This document shows, piece by piece, positions 43,273 through 54,126 of a stretch of DNA of 64,000 bases (positions are counted from its first letter, which is position 1; the number at the start of each line of letters is the position of its first letter). Made by a program: the position numbers and the translations under genes. The notes under the pieces were generated by a model, which was not told the origin of the DNA, made no database searches, and saw only the letters and a program-made list of their open reading frames with translations. This DNA is from Branchipolynoe longqiensis (lineage: Eukaryota; Annelida; Polychaeta; Phyllodocida; Polynoidae): NCBI GenBank assembly GCA_030323885.1, contig JASIRB010002255.1, forward strand, positions 1 to 64,000, given 5' to 3'.

Positions 43273-43832
43273 TATAGCATTACTTATGTGTAGTATGAAT
43301 AATTGATTTATGCAAATATTATTAGGATATGTTACGCGTGGTGTGTTGGACCACTGTGTCTTATGATGTGTTCTGTTGTTCTGTGTTGTTGGAGCAGCCT
43401 GGTGAGCCGGCTGGTTGTGTGAAGTAGGGGTAGTGGGCCTGGATTGTAGGCAGCCGGTCACGGATCGGTCAGTTGGTCAGCAGATTTTAACTTCGGATTT
43501 AAGGAACCTCCTCCCCCCACCCCACCACCACTACATGTTTCTTTTTTCAAAAATATTTATTCACATGAATAGGTTTTGTTTCAGCACAATAGACCTTTTC
43601 CCGGCGAGCATGCGCAGTTAACTGCTACCCACAGCAATAGTTGTTGCCAGTACTGTCAGAGGGCGGGTTGGTGGTGGAAATCCTCTGTAAGACCTTTTCC
43701 ACAGAGCATGCTGCAAAGTGAGCTGGTACCCACAACATTGGTTCTTGCCATGGCCGTCAGAGGGCGTACTGGTGGTGGAAATCAGCTGTACCACATTTTC
43801 CGTAGAGCATGGCTGCACAATGAGCTGCTACC

Positions 43833-44204
43833 AAAGACCCTATAATACTAAGACAGCTCACTCCCTATCTCTCCCATGGTAATGTAAATTTCGCAGTGCC
43901 ACCTTGTGGTGGGTTTGATCAGCCCGGCTGCTAGTTGGTGTTTCACATGTAAACACATACAATTATATTATACATGAGATAGGTAAGTATGAATACACAT
44001 CAATATGAAATTTCTATGAACAAATACACATCATCATCATCATCATTGCCATCATCACACATCTTTCACATTCATATATACATTTATACATATAACATGG
44101 CAACTGTTTAACCAAGAGAACAGCCAGCGCACCAAGTGGTGGGTTTGATCTTTTTGATTACACAGTACAGGCTGAGTGAGCCGTCTTAGTATTATAGGGT
44201 CTTT
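43833..44204. mobile_element. hAT-like MITE with 8-9-bp target duplication
   Basis: Inverted ends AAAGACCCTATAATACTAAG and CTTAGTATTATAGGGTCTTT, 372 bp, flanked by GCTGCTACC at 43824-43832 and 44205-44213. Duplication length and the (C)AAAG terminus suggest hAT. No transposase frame. A half copy is at 22012-22117. Confidence 0.88.
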
Positions 44205-44291
44205 GCTGCTACCCAGGAAATGAATTCTTGCCATTGGCGCCAGCGGGCGTGTTGGTGGTGGAAATCATCTGTACCACCTTTCCCACGGAGG

Positions 44292-44338
44292 TAGGTTGGT
44301 TGGTTGTTGGAGTTTTACGTTCTAGCAACATCTAAGGT
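44292..44338 (-). repeat. SINE-1 3'-tail insertion
   Basis: GGTTGGTTGGTTGTTGGAGT through CAACATCTAAGGT, a 47-bp tail-only copy inside the tandem array. Confidence 0.75.
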
Positions 44339-44467
44339 ATGGCTGCACAATGAGCTGATACCCAGAACACTGAATTCTTGCCATTGACGTCAGAGGTCAG
44401 GATGGTGGTGGAAATCTCCTGTTTTCCTGGGCTTACTGCGTTTAATAGCAATTTGTTGAATAAATAC

Positions 44468-44611
44468 AGACAGGATGGCCGAATGAGTTAGAGCGTCCAT
44501 CTCCCGTGTTGGTAGATCGTGGGTTCGAATCCTGGTCGAGTCAAACCAATGACTAAAAATGTATACTTGTCGCTTCCTAGCCAGACGCTCGGCATTACTA
44601 GGATAGGGTAA
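44468..44611 (+). mobile_element. SINE-1 5' part
   Basis: Intact head (CAGGATGGCCGAATGAGTTA, GGGTTCGAATCCTGG) and the first part of the body to GATAGGGTAAGGA. The 3' half is absent. Confidence 0.8.
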
Positions 44612-44881
44612 GGAGCAGTGGAATGAGGAAGACCAGTCGTCTGCGACTGACATTTTCCCTGCTTAAACAACTAATGTACCAAAAAAGAAAAAGGAAAAAA
44701 AGCATATTTGTGCAGATGGGGATAGGTGTGAGGAGGGGGGGGGGGAGGGAAATTAGTCCAGCTTGAGAAAGTAAGGTAAGTGAAAGGTAAGGACGGAGTT
44801 AATCTCCAAGTGGCTTGCTCTGGGGTTTGGGAAATGTGACGGACTGCACTAATGTGATATTAATAAACACACCGACATCCT

Positions 44882-44966
44882 GGGCCGTAATCGATTAACA
44901 CGACCCGGGCGACTCTGGTCACCCGAGTCATCAGAATTTCAAATCTAACACCGCGAGTGGAGTCGA
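44882..44966 (-). repeat. GACTCGGGTGACC repeat, copy 2 (inverted)
   Basis: Reverse complement of 41627-41707 with a small insertion: GGGCCGTAATCGATTAACAC, GGTCACCCGAGTCATCAGAA and TTTCAAAT. Confidence 0.65.
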
Positions 44967-46323
44967 GAAATACACGTGCCGTGTGCAAAACTACCCGACC
45001 CCAGTAACCCACCTCTTGGCTGGGGTTCGCAAGGAGCGATGACGTCACATTTGCGCTGGTACCGTCCTGCAGGATAACAGCCACCGGTACCAGTCATACA
45101 TCTTTTTTGTGTGTAATAACATAGATTAATGAAATGGAAATATCACTAAACTATGCCATCATAAAAATGATATTTTGCTGTAATTATATCGGCTACTAAA
45201 AAAACTAATAAAAGGGCCACCATTTTTGTCACCCGAGTGTGGAGAAGCTTATTCGATTATTCGACCCGAGTCTGCAGGATGTGCGCATGCGCCAAAAAGT
45301 GGCTTGGGTGACCAGAGAGACACACTGGGCAGGGCGTGGGAGCAGCGGCAACGGGGAGGGAAATTGGGTCGCCCGAGTCCTGTAGTAAATAAGGGAATGC
45401 TCAACAGCAGCAATAACAACATGAATGGAATAAGTCTGATCATAATTTACTGGGTAATTAATCAACACGATTGTGTTCTTAACCCATTCAGAGTGCCACC
45501 TAATTCACAGTGCCACCTATCGGTTCACCACTGCATTCGGGCTGCCACCTACTTTCCCACTCTTCTATAGGAAGCCACTATGGCATATATCACACAGTGG
45601 TTGTATTGTTGACGTTTCATTGGTTACGTACCTTGTGTTGATGTAAGCTATGGCATAACAACATAACATTGAAAAAGACATGGTAGACTTGGTAAGGTAC
45701 CAGCAATAAATACAAAAGCCTCACAGTCAACAAAAGCACTGTGAGAAGGAAGTATTTCTTTCCGAGGAGTCCAGCTCTTCAATACAATGCCAGCTTACAT
45801 AAGAAATCGATCAAACTGCAGTGTATAATCATTCAAAGGGCAGCTTGATAAGATGTTAACAGCAATACCAGATGCACCACAGATTCCAGGATACAGCCAG
45901 CAAACAGAAGCAGATTCAAATTCATTGCTGCACATGACAACAATGAAGAGAGCGTCCTCACCATATGTAGTGGGCCCTGATGGTGGAGTCTCCGACTTGG
46001 CCTGAGCATACATCTCAAACACTCTAATCTAATCTAATTAAAATACCTGACCTCCTTCCATAGTCATTTAATATAAACTGCTTTTAATTACCAACAAATA
46101 TTGATAACCTTAAGCAAATCTTGTTATGATAAGACACACATTCTGCCCGCACACATATAAGTAGGCTCCTGCTCCAGGAGTCCAGGAATGCAGGCAGCTT
46201 TCTGTGGCAGGTTGGAGGTAATGCAGGTCGTTTACTCAGTGGGTCCAAGAACCACATCTCGGCACCTAATCCTCTCAACAGCTTAGTCGGGAGTCTCAAT
46301 ATTTAAGGGGCTTAGGACAATAA
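44967..46323. other. No supported gene
   Basis: 45225-45400 carries further CACCCGAGT/GACCCGAGTC words. The minus-strand frame 45795-46022 (75 aa, TYGEDALFIVVMCSN) has a plausible composition but no domain or splice context, so I leave it as unproven. Confidence 0.4.
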
Positions 46324-46690
46324 CTTAAAGCTGCATAGTCCAATGAAAACATCAAATTTTCAAAGCCAAAATAATTGATTCTACACATATAACTTAGATA
46401 CTGGTGCACTTATTAAACATGTGTTGCCACATAGAAGGGAATACTGGGTTAATTTGATAGAACCTATTACTGCAAAGCCTTTTTTTTTTTTTGTGTGTGT
46501 GATGAATTTATTTACCCTGCTCATAATGGATAAGTATGTTAATACTTGTTTTCACCGCTGGGCAGCACTAGTCCAATACAAATATCTCAAAAGGTAGCCG
46601 GTTAAAATAAAAGTTACTTCAAACTAAAGTAAGGTAGATGTATAGCTCAGAAAATAACAGACACAAAACCATCGGACTATGCAACTTTAA
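46324..46690. mobile_element. MITE-A copy with nested insert
   Basis: Ends CTTAAAGCTGCATAGTCCAA and CATCGGACTATGCAACTTTA are inverted. The middle (about 46480-46575) is a poly-T start plus a segment also seen near 34610-34690. It lies in the intron between exons 42186 and 46932. Confidence 0.75.
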
Positions 46691-46739
46691 ATAATAACAT
46701 CCATCTTAATTGCTATCAATACAAATTACTATGTTACAT

Positions 46740-46818
46740 TACTGAGTTAGATTACTGGGTTAGATCTACATTACTGAGTTACATTACTGAGTTATATTAC
46801 TGAGTTACATTAGTGAGT
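46740..46818 (+). repeat. ACATTACTGAGTT short tandem repeat
   Basis: Five to six copies of TTACTGAGTTACA with minor changes. Confidence 0.8.
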
Positions 46819-46931
46819 TCATAATGGTGCTGGTGTCATTTGGCCAAGCTGGAAGTGACCCTGTATCAAAGTAGCAAATGCGCAATGTATAGCGAATAGA
46901 GCACAACCCCCCACCCCCACCCCCAGCGTAC

Positions 46932-47083
46932 CTTCCACTTGACGCCATCAGTGAGTGAGAAGGTGAGGGCAGCAACAGACGTGCCCCTTGGCAAGGTTGG
47001 CAGGGAAAAGGTCTTTGCTGATGGCGGTTTCCATCTATCGAAGTCCTCCTGTCGCTTCTTGCGTTGTTTTTCCTGCTTCGTAA
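46932..47083 (-). CDS. Exon of the RGS-domain gene (post-RGS basic segment)
   Basis: 152 bp. The acceptor is excellent (CTCTTCTCTGCAG) and the donor GTACGC. It enters with two bases that complete a Val codon begun by the previous exon and leaves in phase 0. It encodes TKQEKQRKKRQEDFDRWKPP, a charged coiled-coil-like start, then SLPTLPRGTSVAALTFSLTD. This basic linker follows the C-terminal RGS region encoded by 48894-49077. Confidence 0.7.
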
Positions 47084-47326
47084 CTGCAGAGAAGAGTGTG
47101 AGTTGCTATGATGTCACTTCCAAGTTTCAACAATCAACACCTTTGATTTCTGCATGGGGGTTGCTAACGCTGGTTTCCCGTATGGGGATAAGATTGTCAG
47201 TTCTGTACTCTGAAACATGCTCTCCAGCAAATCTTAAAATCTATTGCATTTGAGCTGGAAAATATATATATATATATTTATATACGTTTATATATAATAT
47301 TAATACATATCAGTTTATTTCTTAGG

Positions 47327-47486
47327 ATTATACATCCTTGCAACATCTAAATTCATATCAGGATGCTTACCGACAAGTGACAGTGCGCACTCATGGCAAC
47401 ATTATAATGTTGCTCCACTAGGAGACTGGGCCGCCAGCACTAATACTCAATATCCCACTTAGTCACATTATCCTGATACTGAGCTT
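47327..47486 (-). mobile_element. SINE-1 partial copy
   Basis: 3' portion in reverse orientation, diverged (CATCCTTGCAACATCTAAAT, TCACATTATCCTGATACTGA). It lies in an intron of the RGS gene. Confidence 0.7.
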
Positions 47487-48044
47487 AATGTATATAGAAT
47501 ATGTGCTGCATAAGCAATTATATGAGTATAATTATCCGGAAACCGATTATCTATGAACTGTGTCCTCAGTTCATATCAACCTGACACTACAACAACTAAC
47601 TGACACTCCTCCACTCATCGACTGGTCAGGCCTTCTGCCTCACCTGGTGGCGCCACCTGGCTTGTTCCACCATGCCTGGCTCCGCCTCACGCCTGTATCC
47701 CTCGCTCCAACTTGTAATCGGAGTGTGCTAGGCAGGAGATGTGTGGACTATTTGTGTCAATTCGGATCTTATTTCCATCATAAATTAATTTCTCTGCAAT
47801 TTCAACTGGGTTTGAACTGAAATTTTATAAGTGACATAATATGGATATCTACATATATATATCTACATATGATATATATATATCCATATTTATATGTGTA
47901 GTATATGAGCCTTTGTTTTTTTTGTCCACAGTAACGATTGACACAAAACAGCACAGAAACGGTTACACTGAAAACACAAGGACATTTGCTTCAAATCAAT
48001 ATGTATTCTATTGGGATTATGAAACACCATGTAAAAACCAAATC
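47487..48044. other. Intronic DNA, no further feature
   Basis: AT-rich intron with TATATA runs near 47265 and 47840-47900. No exon seen. Confidence 0.4.
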
Positions 48045-48867
48045 CGCTAGATTTGATCCTATATATGCAACTTAGATACTGGTACACTCCTTAAACATTT
48101 ACTGCAGTCTGACGTTCTTGTGCTTTGTTGTTTTGACCGAATTGTTACATAACTGTAGTTGAATTGCATTTCTAGAAATGTTTTTTTGAAGATTTGTCGA
48201 TCATATCAGTGCTAGCCAATTGCAAGTGCATTTAGGTGCTCCTGGACCGTAAGGTCGTGAAACTTGTGGGCGCATTTGTGCGCTTCCAGCCTTAAAGAGT
48301 TAAATATATCCAAAGTTAGTCCTTTAAAATAAAATCCACTCCAAACTTACGTGAAGTAGATTATAGCAATCAAACCAGACGGGAGGGCCAAACGAGTTGA
48401 GCATCCCTTTCCCCTTCTGGTAGATCGTGGGATTCGAATTCATGAGTTCGAACCCTGGTCGAGTCAAACCAATGACTTCAAAATGGATACTTGTCACTCC
48501 TTAGCCAGGCGCTCGGCATTATTAGGATAGGGCAAGGACTGGTTAGCTCAGTGTCTCAGGATACTGTGACTGAGTGGGATATCAGGTCATGGTGCTGCTG
48601 GCCTGGTCTCCCAGTCGGGCAGCACTATAAAGTCACCATGAGTGTGCACTGTCACAAGTCGGTACCCGTCCTGATATGACCTTAGATGCTGCCAGGATGT
48701 AAAACTCCAACAACCAACCACAAGTCGGTACTCGTCCTCGTATGACCTTAGATGTTGCCAGGATGTAAAACTCTAACAACCAACCAACCATAACAATCAA
48801 CCTAATATATTTAGCTTTATAATATTGCAGAAACTGAAAACCATCGGGTTATGCTATGCGCCTTTAA
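48045..48867. mobile_element. MITE-A copy split by a SINE
   Basis: The left part has GATCCTATATATGCAACTTA and the right part ends CCATCGGGTTATGCTATGCG. A SINE (48374-48793) with CAATCAA duplications divides it. The right terminus lies 26 bp from the donor of exon 48894-49077. Confidence 0.7.
48374..48793 (+). mobile_element. SINE-1 with extended tail
   Basis: Head CAGACGGGAGGGCCAAACGA, full body and a tail partly duplicated (48720-48790, ACAAGTCGGTAC repeated to CTCTAACAACCAACC). The flanking CAATCAA at 48367-48373 and 48794-48800 is a short target duplication. Confidence 0.8.
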
Positions 48868-48893
48868 CCGGACAGTCGCTGGTTTATGCTGAC

Positions 48894-49077
48894 CAGGTCG
48901 CTGCGTCTCGTCTTCCTCCGGATTCCACTGCCGGATGAAGCCGGACCAATAAGGGAGCAGTTCTTTGAAGGTGGCGTACTGCGCCTCGTCAAACAGTGCC
49001 GAGTTCACGTCCTTGCCGCTAAGGTAGCGCTGTGAGGCGCGAGACGTCTTCAACTGCAGGTCAGCCGGGATGTCGAT
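48894..49077 (-). CDS. Exon of the RGS-domain gene (RGS C-terminal part)
   Basis: 184 bp. Acceptor CGATTGGTTGCAG, entry in phase 0, exit in phase 1. It encodes IDIPADLQLKTSRASQRYLS and SALFDEAQYATFKELLPYWS, the last helices of an RGS domain followed by a polar tail. RGS domains bind activated G-alpha subunits and speed GTP hydrolysis, ending G-protein signalling. The donor (CTG|GTCAGC) is weak, but its phase is exactly what the next exon needs, which supports it. Confidence 0.75.
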
Positions 49078-49375
49078 CTGCAACCAATCGAAGGACTCAT
49101 GTAGGAGACTCAATCCTGCACTTTGTTGAGTACCTATGCTGTACACTATACAGCATAGGCTGCACCCCCACGTTTAATGTTCAGAATGGAGTTCTACTTC
49201 CCCATCACCCATGTACAAACCAAATGTGATCAATTCAACGGCTAAAAGACTAGTGTCTCGGCGCTGACTAAATATGTGTTCAGATGAATAAAAATATTTA
49301 CAAAAAAAAAGATTTTAAAAGATGACGCCATCAATATTTGCAGACGATCCAGCACTCACACTACACAACAGTCGT

Positions 49376-49575
49376 GGGGGGTGAAAATGGGAAATATTGC
49401 GCCTAGAGCAGGATTCAAACTCACCACCTCTTGCATTCCAGGCTAGTATGCTAACCATTACACCGCCTAGGCTCCCTGATGTCATCACCCATTTCAGGCC
49501 TACCTGCCTATGTGGCTCCTTGCCTGAGAGGTCAGTGCAGACAACTACACAACTAAGATCTCCGAATAGCAGCGG
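49376..49575 (-). mobile_element. SINE family 2 copy
   Basis: Minus-strand head GTGTAATGGTTAGCATACTA and GAGTTTGAATCCTGCTCTAG resemble tRNA boxes A and B. The body carries GGAGCC and ATGACATCAGGGAGCCTAGG. It is shared with 38003-38186 and more loosely with 50210-50380. Confidence 0.7.
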
Positions 49576-50209
49576 GTTCGGTTGGGACAGTGCAGATCAG
49601 GGTTAATCTGAGATGTAGGGAAAACAAGCTATCCTCAAACACCAATAAAACTGAATAGTAATTCATGACCCTAAACCAAACCCATTGTATTGCATATGGG
49701 TGGAAAACCAAATTATACATGTTATCATTATTATGGGTAATTCTCAGTGCGGCAATGAATTGGTAGGGCTACTATATGCTCGTTACAACAGACACTGATG
49801 CTGCCACCTGGTGCTATTCATACACATTAATGGTGACAACCGAATTGAACCCAGACCTGTGCCTGCTGCCACCACCTAGCATTAACTTCTTCCTCCAGGC
49901 GCTGACTTCACAACTGCCTCCTGGGTTCAACGGTCAGTCACCGCCTGCACACGAATCCGATCGCCATTTTTGCTAACATCCACCCCTCAACTACAAAAAG
50001 ACACACCGATTAGTAGGGTTGAGTTCCTGAGTATCCCCTTTGAACATTCCTTCTTGCCATTCCTCCATCAACTTGTCTCTATGAATAAAAACACTATTAT
50101 ACCACTCCTTGTCTAGTGTGAATCAAGGAAGTAAGTGTATACAAGTACATTTGTATTTTGGAACAGTCATTGACTCTGACTCAAATGGAAATCAACAAGT
50201 TTACAACAG

Positions 50210-50380
50210 GCTAGACTAACTTAAGCACTGTGCCTAATGTAGGCCTTGAACCCACACCTCTACTATTCGGAGGCCAGCTTCCTAACCATTGGCCTATCCA
50301 GACTCTGATGGAATCAACCTACCAACCTATGTATGTGGCATTTCACCTTGGGAAGGGTCAGTGAATCTCACTACATGATA
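50210..50380 (-). mobile_element. SINE family 2 copy (diverged)
   Basis: GTGGGTTCAAGGCCTACATT on the minus strand is a box-B-like start, with CCTAACCATTGGCCTATCCA and CCAACCTATGTATGTGGCAT paralleling the other copies. Confidence 0.55.
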
Positions 50381-51702
50381 AACAATTTGTAATTATGCAT
50401 GTTAACGTAACATGGCTAATTCGCAGGGCGGGGACAGGACCCAGCCCGACCGGCATGACCCGACCCCACTCGCCTCCAGGGGAAAAAGAACACCCATACC
50501 CGCGGCATTGCTGGTGCCACATAGCGTCAACGGTGGAACCCCTCCACCCGGTTACAGGAGGAGGACACAGACCTCCCTCCCGCCAAAAACATGTGACCAG
50601 TTCAAATCCAAAATGCCTCCACGCCAGACAACTCCTCCAGGCACCGACCAGACAACTCAAACACCTAACTTCACCCACCCACCCACACCTCAAGATGAAC
50701 ATCAACGGGAAGGGTTAAGGGCTCGAATCCAATCCCATATACCATCACTGGGATCGAAAGCCCCAAGCGATGAATGAACCACACACACGGACTAGCACCC
50801 AGATATACTCAAAAGCACCTATACCTGACATGTAACAACCTCATAACGAAAAATAAAAAAACCACTGTAATGAACTCCTGTGTCCGCCTTCGTGAATTAA
50901 GAAACATATATGAAAGTTAAAAGAAAGCTGAACTAATTAGTTTGAAAAACAATTCTTTGCTTACAATAAAAGGTTCCAAACTGCAGTGTCTGGAAAATGG
51001 GCTTTGGCTTGTCCTGTTGATTAGTTACAGCAAGCAGTGATGCTACATACAATTCCTTACTACCATAACAGACTATTATTTCTATCGTTAACAATATTTA
51101 GAAGTCAAAATGCAATGTTGGCATCCATCTATCAGCTTGATATATACTGTCAATAACAGACCTACCACATTTTTTTGATGGCAATCTGCATTTTTCACCT
51201 AAAATCCTGTATGAATCTGTGTGAATCTGTACCAAATAATAATTATTCTACCACATAATAATTATTCCACCATAAAAAAACATGTGAATACAATTACATA
51301 ATTTCATTACTCAATCATTATATACAATAAACTACATTACATTCATATACAACATTCATCACCGTGGCTGAACATCAGCTGCATGTGTGGCTCCTTTTGC
51401 CAGTCTCAGACCGGCCACATTTTTTGGATGGTAATTTGTATTTTTCACCTAGATTCCCGTATGAATGCACACAAGGGAATAATGTGGTTACACATTTTTA
51501 TTTCCATAAATTAAACTAAAAATCCATATCAAAATGGAGTACGGACGTATCACTCAAAATAACCCCGAAATCCATATTGGATACGAGTAACCCGTATCAT
51601 GTGGCAGGTCTGCAATAAACACCTAAAGTGAGATTTTTTTAACGATTTCTGAAAATTGATGAATTATAGCATTTTGAAATGTGAAACAAGAATGGAACCT
51701 AC
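50381..51702. other. Intron, no gene seen
   Basis: Intronic DNA of the RGS gene. The frames over 50358-50777 on both strands are long but overlapping, lack domains and are probably chance. 51170-51220 and 51415-51470 share a short repeat (CATTTTTT-GGATGG-AATTTGTATTTTTCACCTA). Confidence 0.45.
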
Positions 51703-51801
51703 CTGCAAGGCGGGTGGGGTGCAGGATTCGAGGTAGAAGTCAACAATCGACTGCAGTTTGCGCTTCAGTAACTCCTCATCAGCATGTTGGTGGCTGGCAT
51801 C
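51703..51801 (-). CDS. Exon of the RGS-domain gene (RGS core helices)
   Basis: 99 bp, 33 codons, phase 0 at both ends, acceptor CTGCTTTGCAG and donor GTAGGT. It encodes DASHQHADEELLKRKLQSIV and DFYLESCTPPALQ. The pattern L..K...I...YLE...P..L is the hallmark central segment of RGS domains, directly continuing YCEVQKFK from exon 53654-53845 and leading to IDIPADL in exon 48894-49077. Confidence 0.8.
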
Positions 51802-51867
51802 CTGCAAAGCAGCATTGGCTGATTGATAGACTGAGGCTTCATGGTTTGGTTGTGCTTACCCACTCGG

Positions 51868-52003
51868 ATACTAGACAACCATCACCGGGACCCGATATCC
51901 CAGTTAGTCACACACTGTCCGGGTGTTAACGTAAACAAGACGGAGTGACCGAATGAGTCGAGCGCCCGCTTTCCGTGTGGCAGGTAGTGGGATTCCAACC
52001 CAT
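51868..52003. repeat. SINE-1 fragments
   Basis: 51868-51920 is a reverse body fragment (GGGACCCGATATCCCAGTTA) and 51944-52003 a forward head fragment (GACGGAGTGACCGAATGAGT). They abut the trinucleotide array. Confidence 0.6.
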
Positions 52004-52750
52004 AAGCAACACACTACCACTACAACTACCATTACTGCCACTGCTACGGCTATCATCACTGCCAGTGCTACAGGCACCATTACTACCACTGCTATAACCA
52101 TACTGCTACAGCCACCATTACTACCACTGCTATAACCATTACTACCATTGCTACCACTACCATTACTGCCACCGCTATAGCCATTACTGCTATTGCTACT
52201 GCTACTATTACTACCACTGCTACTACAACCACCATTACTGCCACTGCTACAGCCACTATTACTACCATTGCTACAGCTACCATTACTGCCACTGCTATAG
52301 CCAGTACTGCCATTCTTACCACTACTATTACTACCACTGCTACTACAACCACCATTACTACCACTGCTACATCCACCATTACCACCACTGCTACAACCAC
52401 CATTACTGCCACTCCTACACCCACTATTACTGCCACTCCTCCAGCCAACATTACTGCCATTGCTACAACCACCATTACTGCCACTGCTACAGCCACTATT
52501 ACTACCATTGCTACAGCTACCATTACTGCTACTCCTACAGGCACTATTACTACCACTCCTACAACCACCATTACCGCCACTGCAACAACCACTATTACTG
52601 CCACTGCTACTGCTACCATTGCTACAGCCACCTTTACTGCCACTGCTACTATTACGGTCACTACCATTACAGCCACTGTTAACGCTACCATTATTGCCTC
52701 TGCTCCAGCCACTATTACTACCACTACTACTACCACTGCCTCTGCTATGA
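52004..52750 (+). repeat. ACTACCACTGCTA trinucleotide-type array
   Basis: About 750 bp of imperfect CTACCACTGCTACAGCCACC and ATTACTACCACTGC repeats. The valine-rich minus frame (52092-52754) and leucine-rich plus frame are by-products. Confidence 0.92.
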
Positions 52751-52762
52751 CCACTACCCTCA

Positions 52763-53354
52763 GGGGCTTAGCTCTGCTCCAGCCACTATTACTTCCACTA
52801 CTACTACCACTGCCTCTGCTATGACCACTACCCTCAGGGGCTTAGCTCTGCTCCAGCCACTATTACTTCCACTACTACTACCACTGCCTCTGCTATGACC
52901 ACTACCCTCAGGGGCTTAGCTCTGCTCCAGCCACTATTACTTCCACTACTACTACCACTGCCTCTGCTATGACCACTACCCTCAGGGGCTTAGCTCTGCT
53001 CCGGCCACTATTACTTCCACTACTACTACCACTGCCTCTGCTATGACCACTACCCTCAGGGGCTTAGCTCTGCTCCGGCCACTATTACTTCCACTACTAC
53101 TACCACTGCCTCTGCTATGACCACTACCCTCAGGGGCTTAGCTCTGCTCCGGCCACTATTACTTCCACTACTACTACCACTGCCTCTGCTATGACCACTA
53201 CCCTCAGGGGCTTAGCTCTGCTCCAGCCACTATTAGTTCCACTACTACTACCACTGCCTCTGCTATGACCACTACCCTCAGGGGCTTAGCTCTGCTCCGG
53301 CCACTATTCCTACCACTACTACTACCACTGCCTCTGCTATGACCACTACCCTCA
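52763..53354 (+). repeat. 74-bp tandem repeat, eight copies
   Basis: GGGGCTTAGCTCTGCTCC recurs every 74 bp from 52763 to 53281, with the final boundary GGGGCTTAGC at 53355. Units are almost identical (A/G at the CTCC(A/G)GCC site, few others), which points to recent amplification. The unit is derived from the adjoining trinucleotide array. It lies in an intron of the RGS gene. Confidence 0.95.
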
Positions 53355-53653
53355 GGGGCTTAGCTACATTATCACACTGTAAGCACATGCAAACATATTC
53401 TCTCAGAGTCACATTTTGTCCATACAAAATCTTTTATAATAAGCACTTTATATTTTGTGCTTATAATTTATTTATTTCCAGTAAGCGCGTACACACAATG
53501 TTGTGCTCGAAATTTCTAAATTTCTGGCTACGCCCATGACCATGACCATGCTACCTATCAATTATCACTACCAACGCTGATCCACAACTGCGGCTACCGT
53601 CAAATGCTATCGGCAGCAACAATGCCCAGATACAGACACGTCAGCGTGCTCAC

Positions 53654-53845
53654 CTTGAACTTCTGTACTTCACAGTAGAAGAAGAGGTCCTTGTCGATGA
53701 GCGGGAAGCCGTCTTCCTGGCCGTGAGTCATGAGGTACTTGTAGAAGTACAACATCTGCATGTTGAACTTTCCTGTGGCCGCGTTGTTCAGTGAGACCAG
53801 GAATTCCATCTTGTCCTCGCGGGTTGGCTGGGCACGGCCGTCCGG
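53654..53845 (-). CDS. Exon of the RGS-domain gene (RGS N-terminal part)
   Basis: 192 bp, 64 codons, phase 0 at both ends. Acceptor TACTACTTCTCCCAG, donor GTGAGC. It encodes PDGRAQPTREDKMEFLVSLN and then MLYFYKYLMTHGQED and KDLFFYCEVQKFK. MEFLVSLNN... and LFFYCEVQKFK are the opening helices of an RGS domain that is completed by the next two exons. Together the three exons give a full RGS fold of about 120 residues. Confidence 0.8.
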
Positions 53846-54126
53846 CTGGGAGAAGTAGTATATGGAGCGGGGAATGTCACGCGGGGAAAAGGGAAAAAGA
53901 AGTGCCGGAAATGGCGCTTTGCAACGGGTACAGGAGAATATTAGCATATATTTTATATATTTTAATATATCTATCCGAGTAGCTTATTATATATTTTTTG
54001 TAATGTCTATGTTATATACATAATCCATTTTAAATCAATTTTGCATATAATATAGTATATATTAATATATATTATATATTATGTTAGACATATATATATA
54101 TGTACGCTATCTATTGAATGCATTAT

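Larger units (their letters stand above)
43594..44425 (+). repeat. About 100-bp tandem array interrupted by two insertions
   Basis: GAGCATG landmarks at 43606, 43704 and about 43805 mark units of 98-101 bp containing TGGTGGTGGAAATC and TTCTTGCCAT. The array continues at 44205 after a hAT-like MITE, and again after a 47-bp SINE tail (44292-44338). Four to five units in total. Confidence 0.85.

Noticed and set aside
45795..46022. 75-aa minus-strand frame with plausible composition
   Set aside because: No recognisable domain, splice sites or neighbouring exon; too short to support alone.
50358..50777. Overlapping 107-121-aa frames on both strands
   Set aside because: Mutually overlapping, proline/threonine-rich, no domain, no splice sites in phase with the RGS gene.
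52092..52754. 220-aa valine-rich minus-strand frame and 96-aa leucine-rich plus frame
   Set aside because: Both read through the same trinucleotide array; no real protein evidence.
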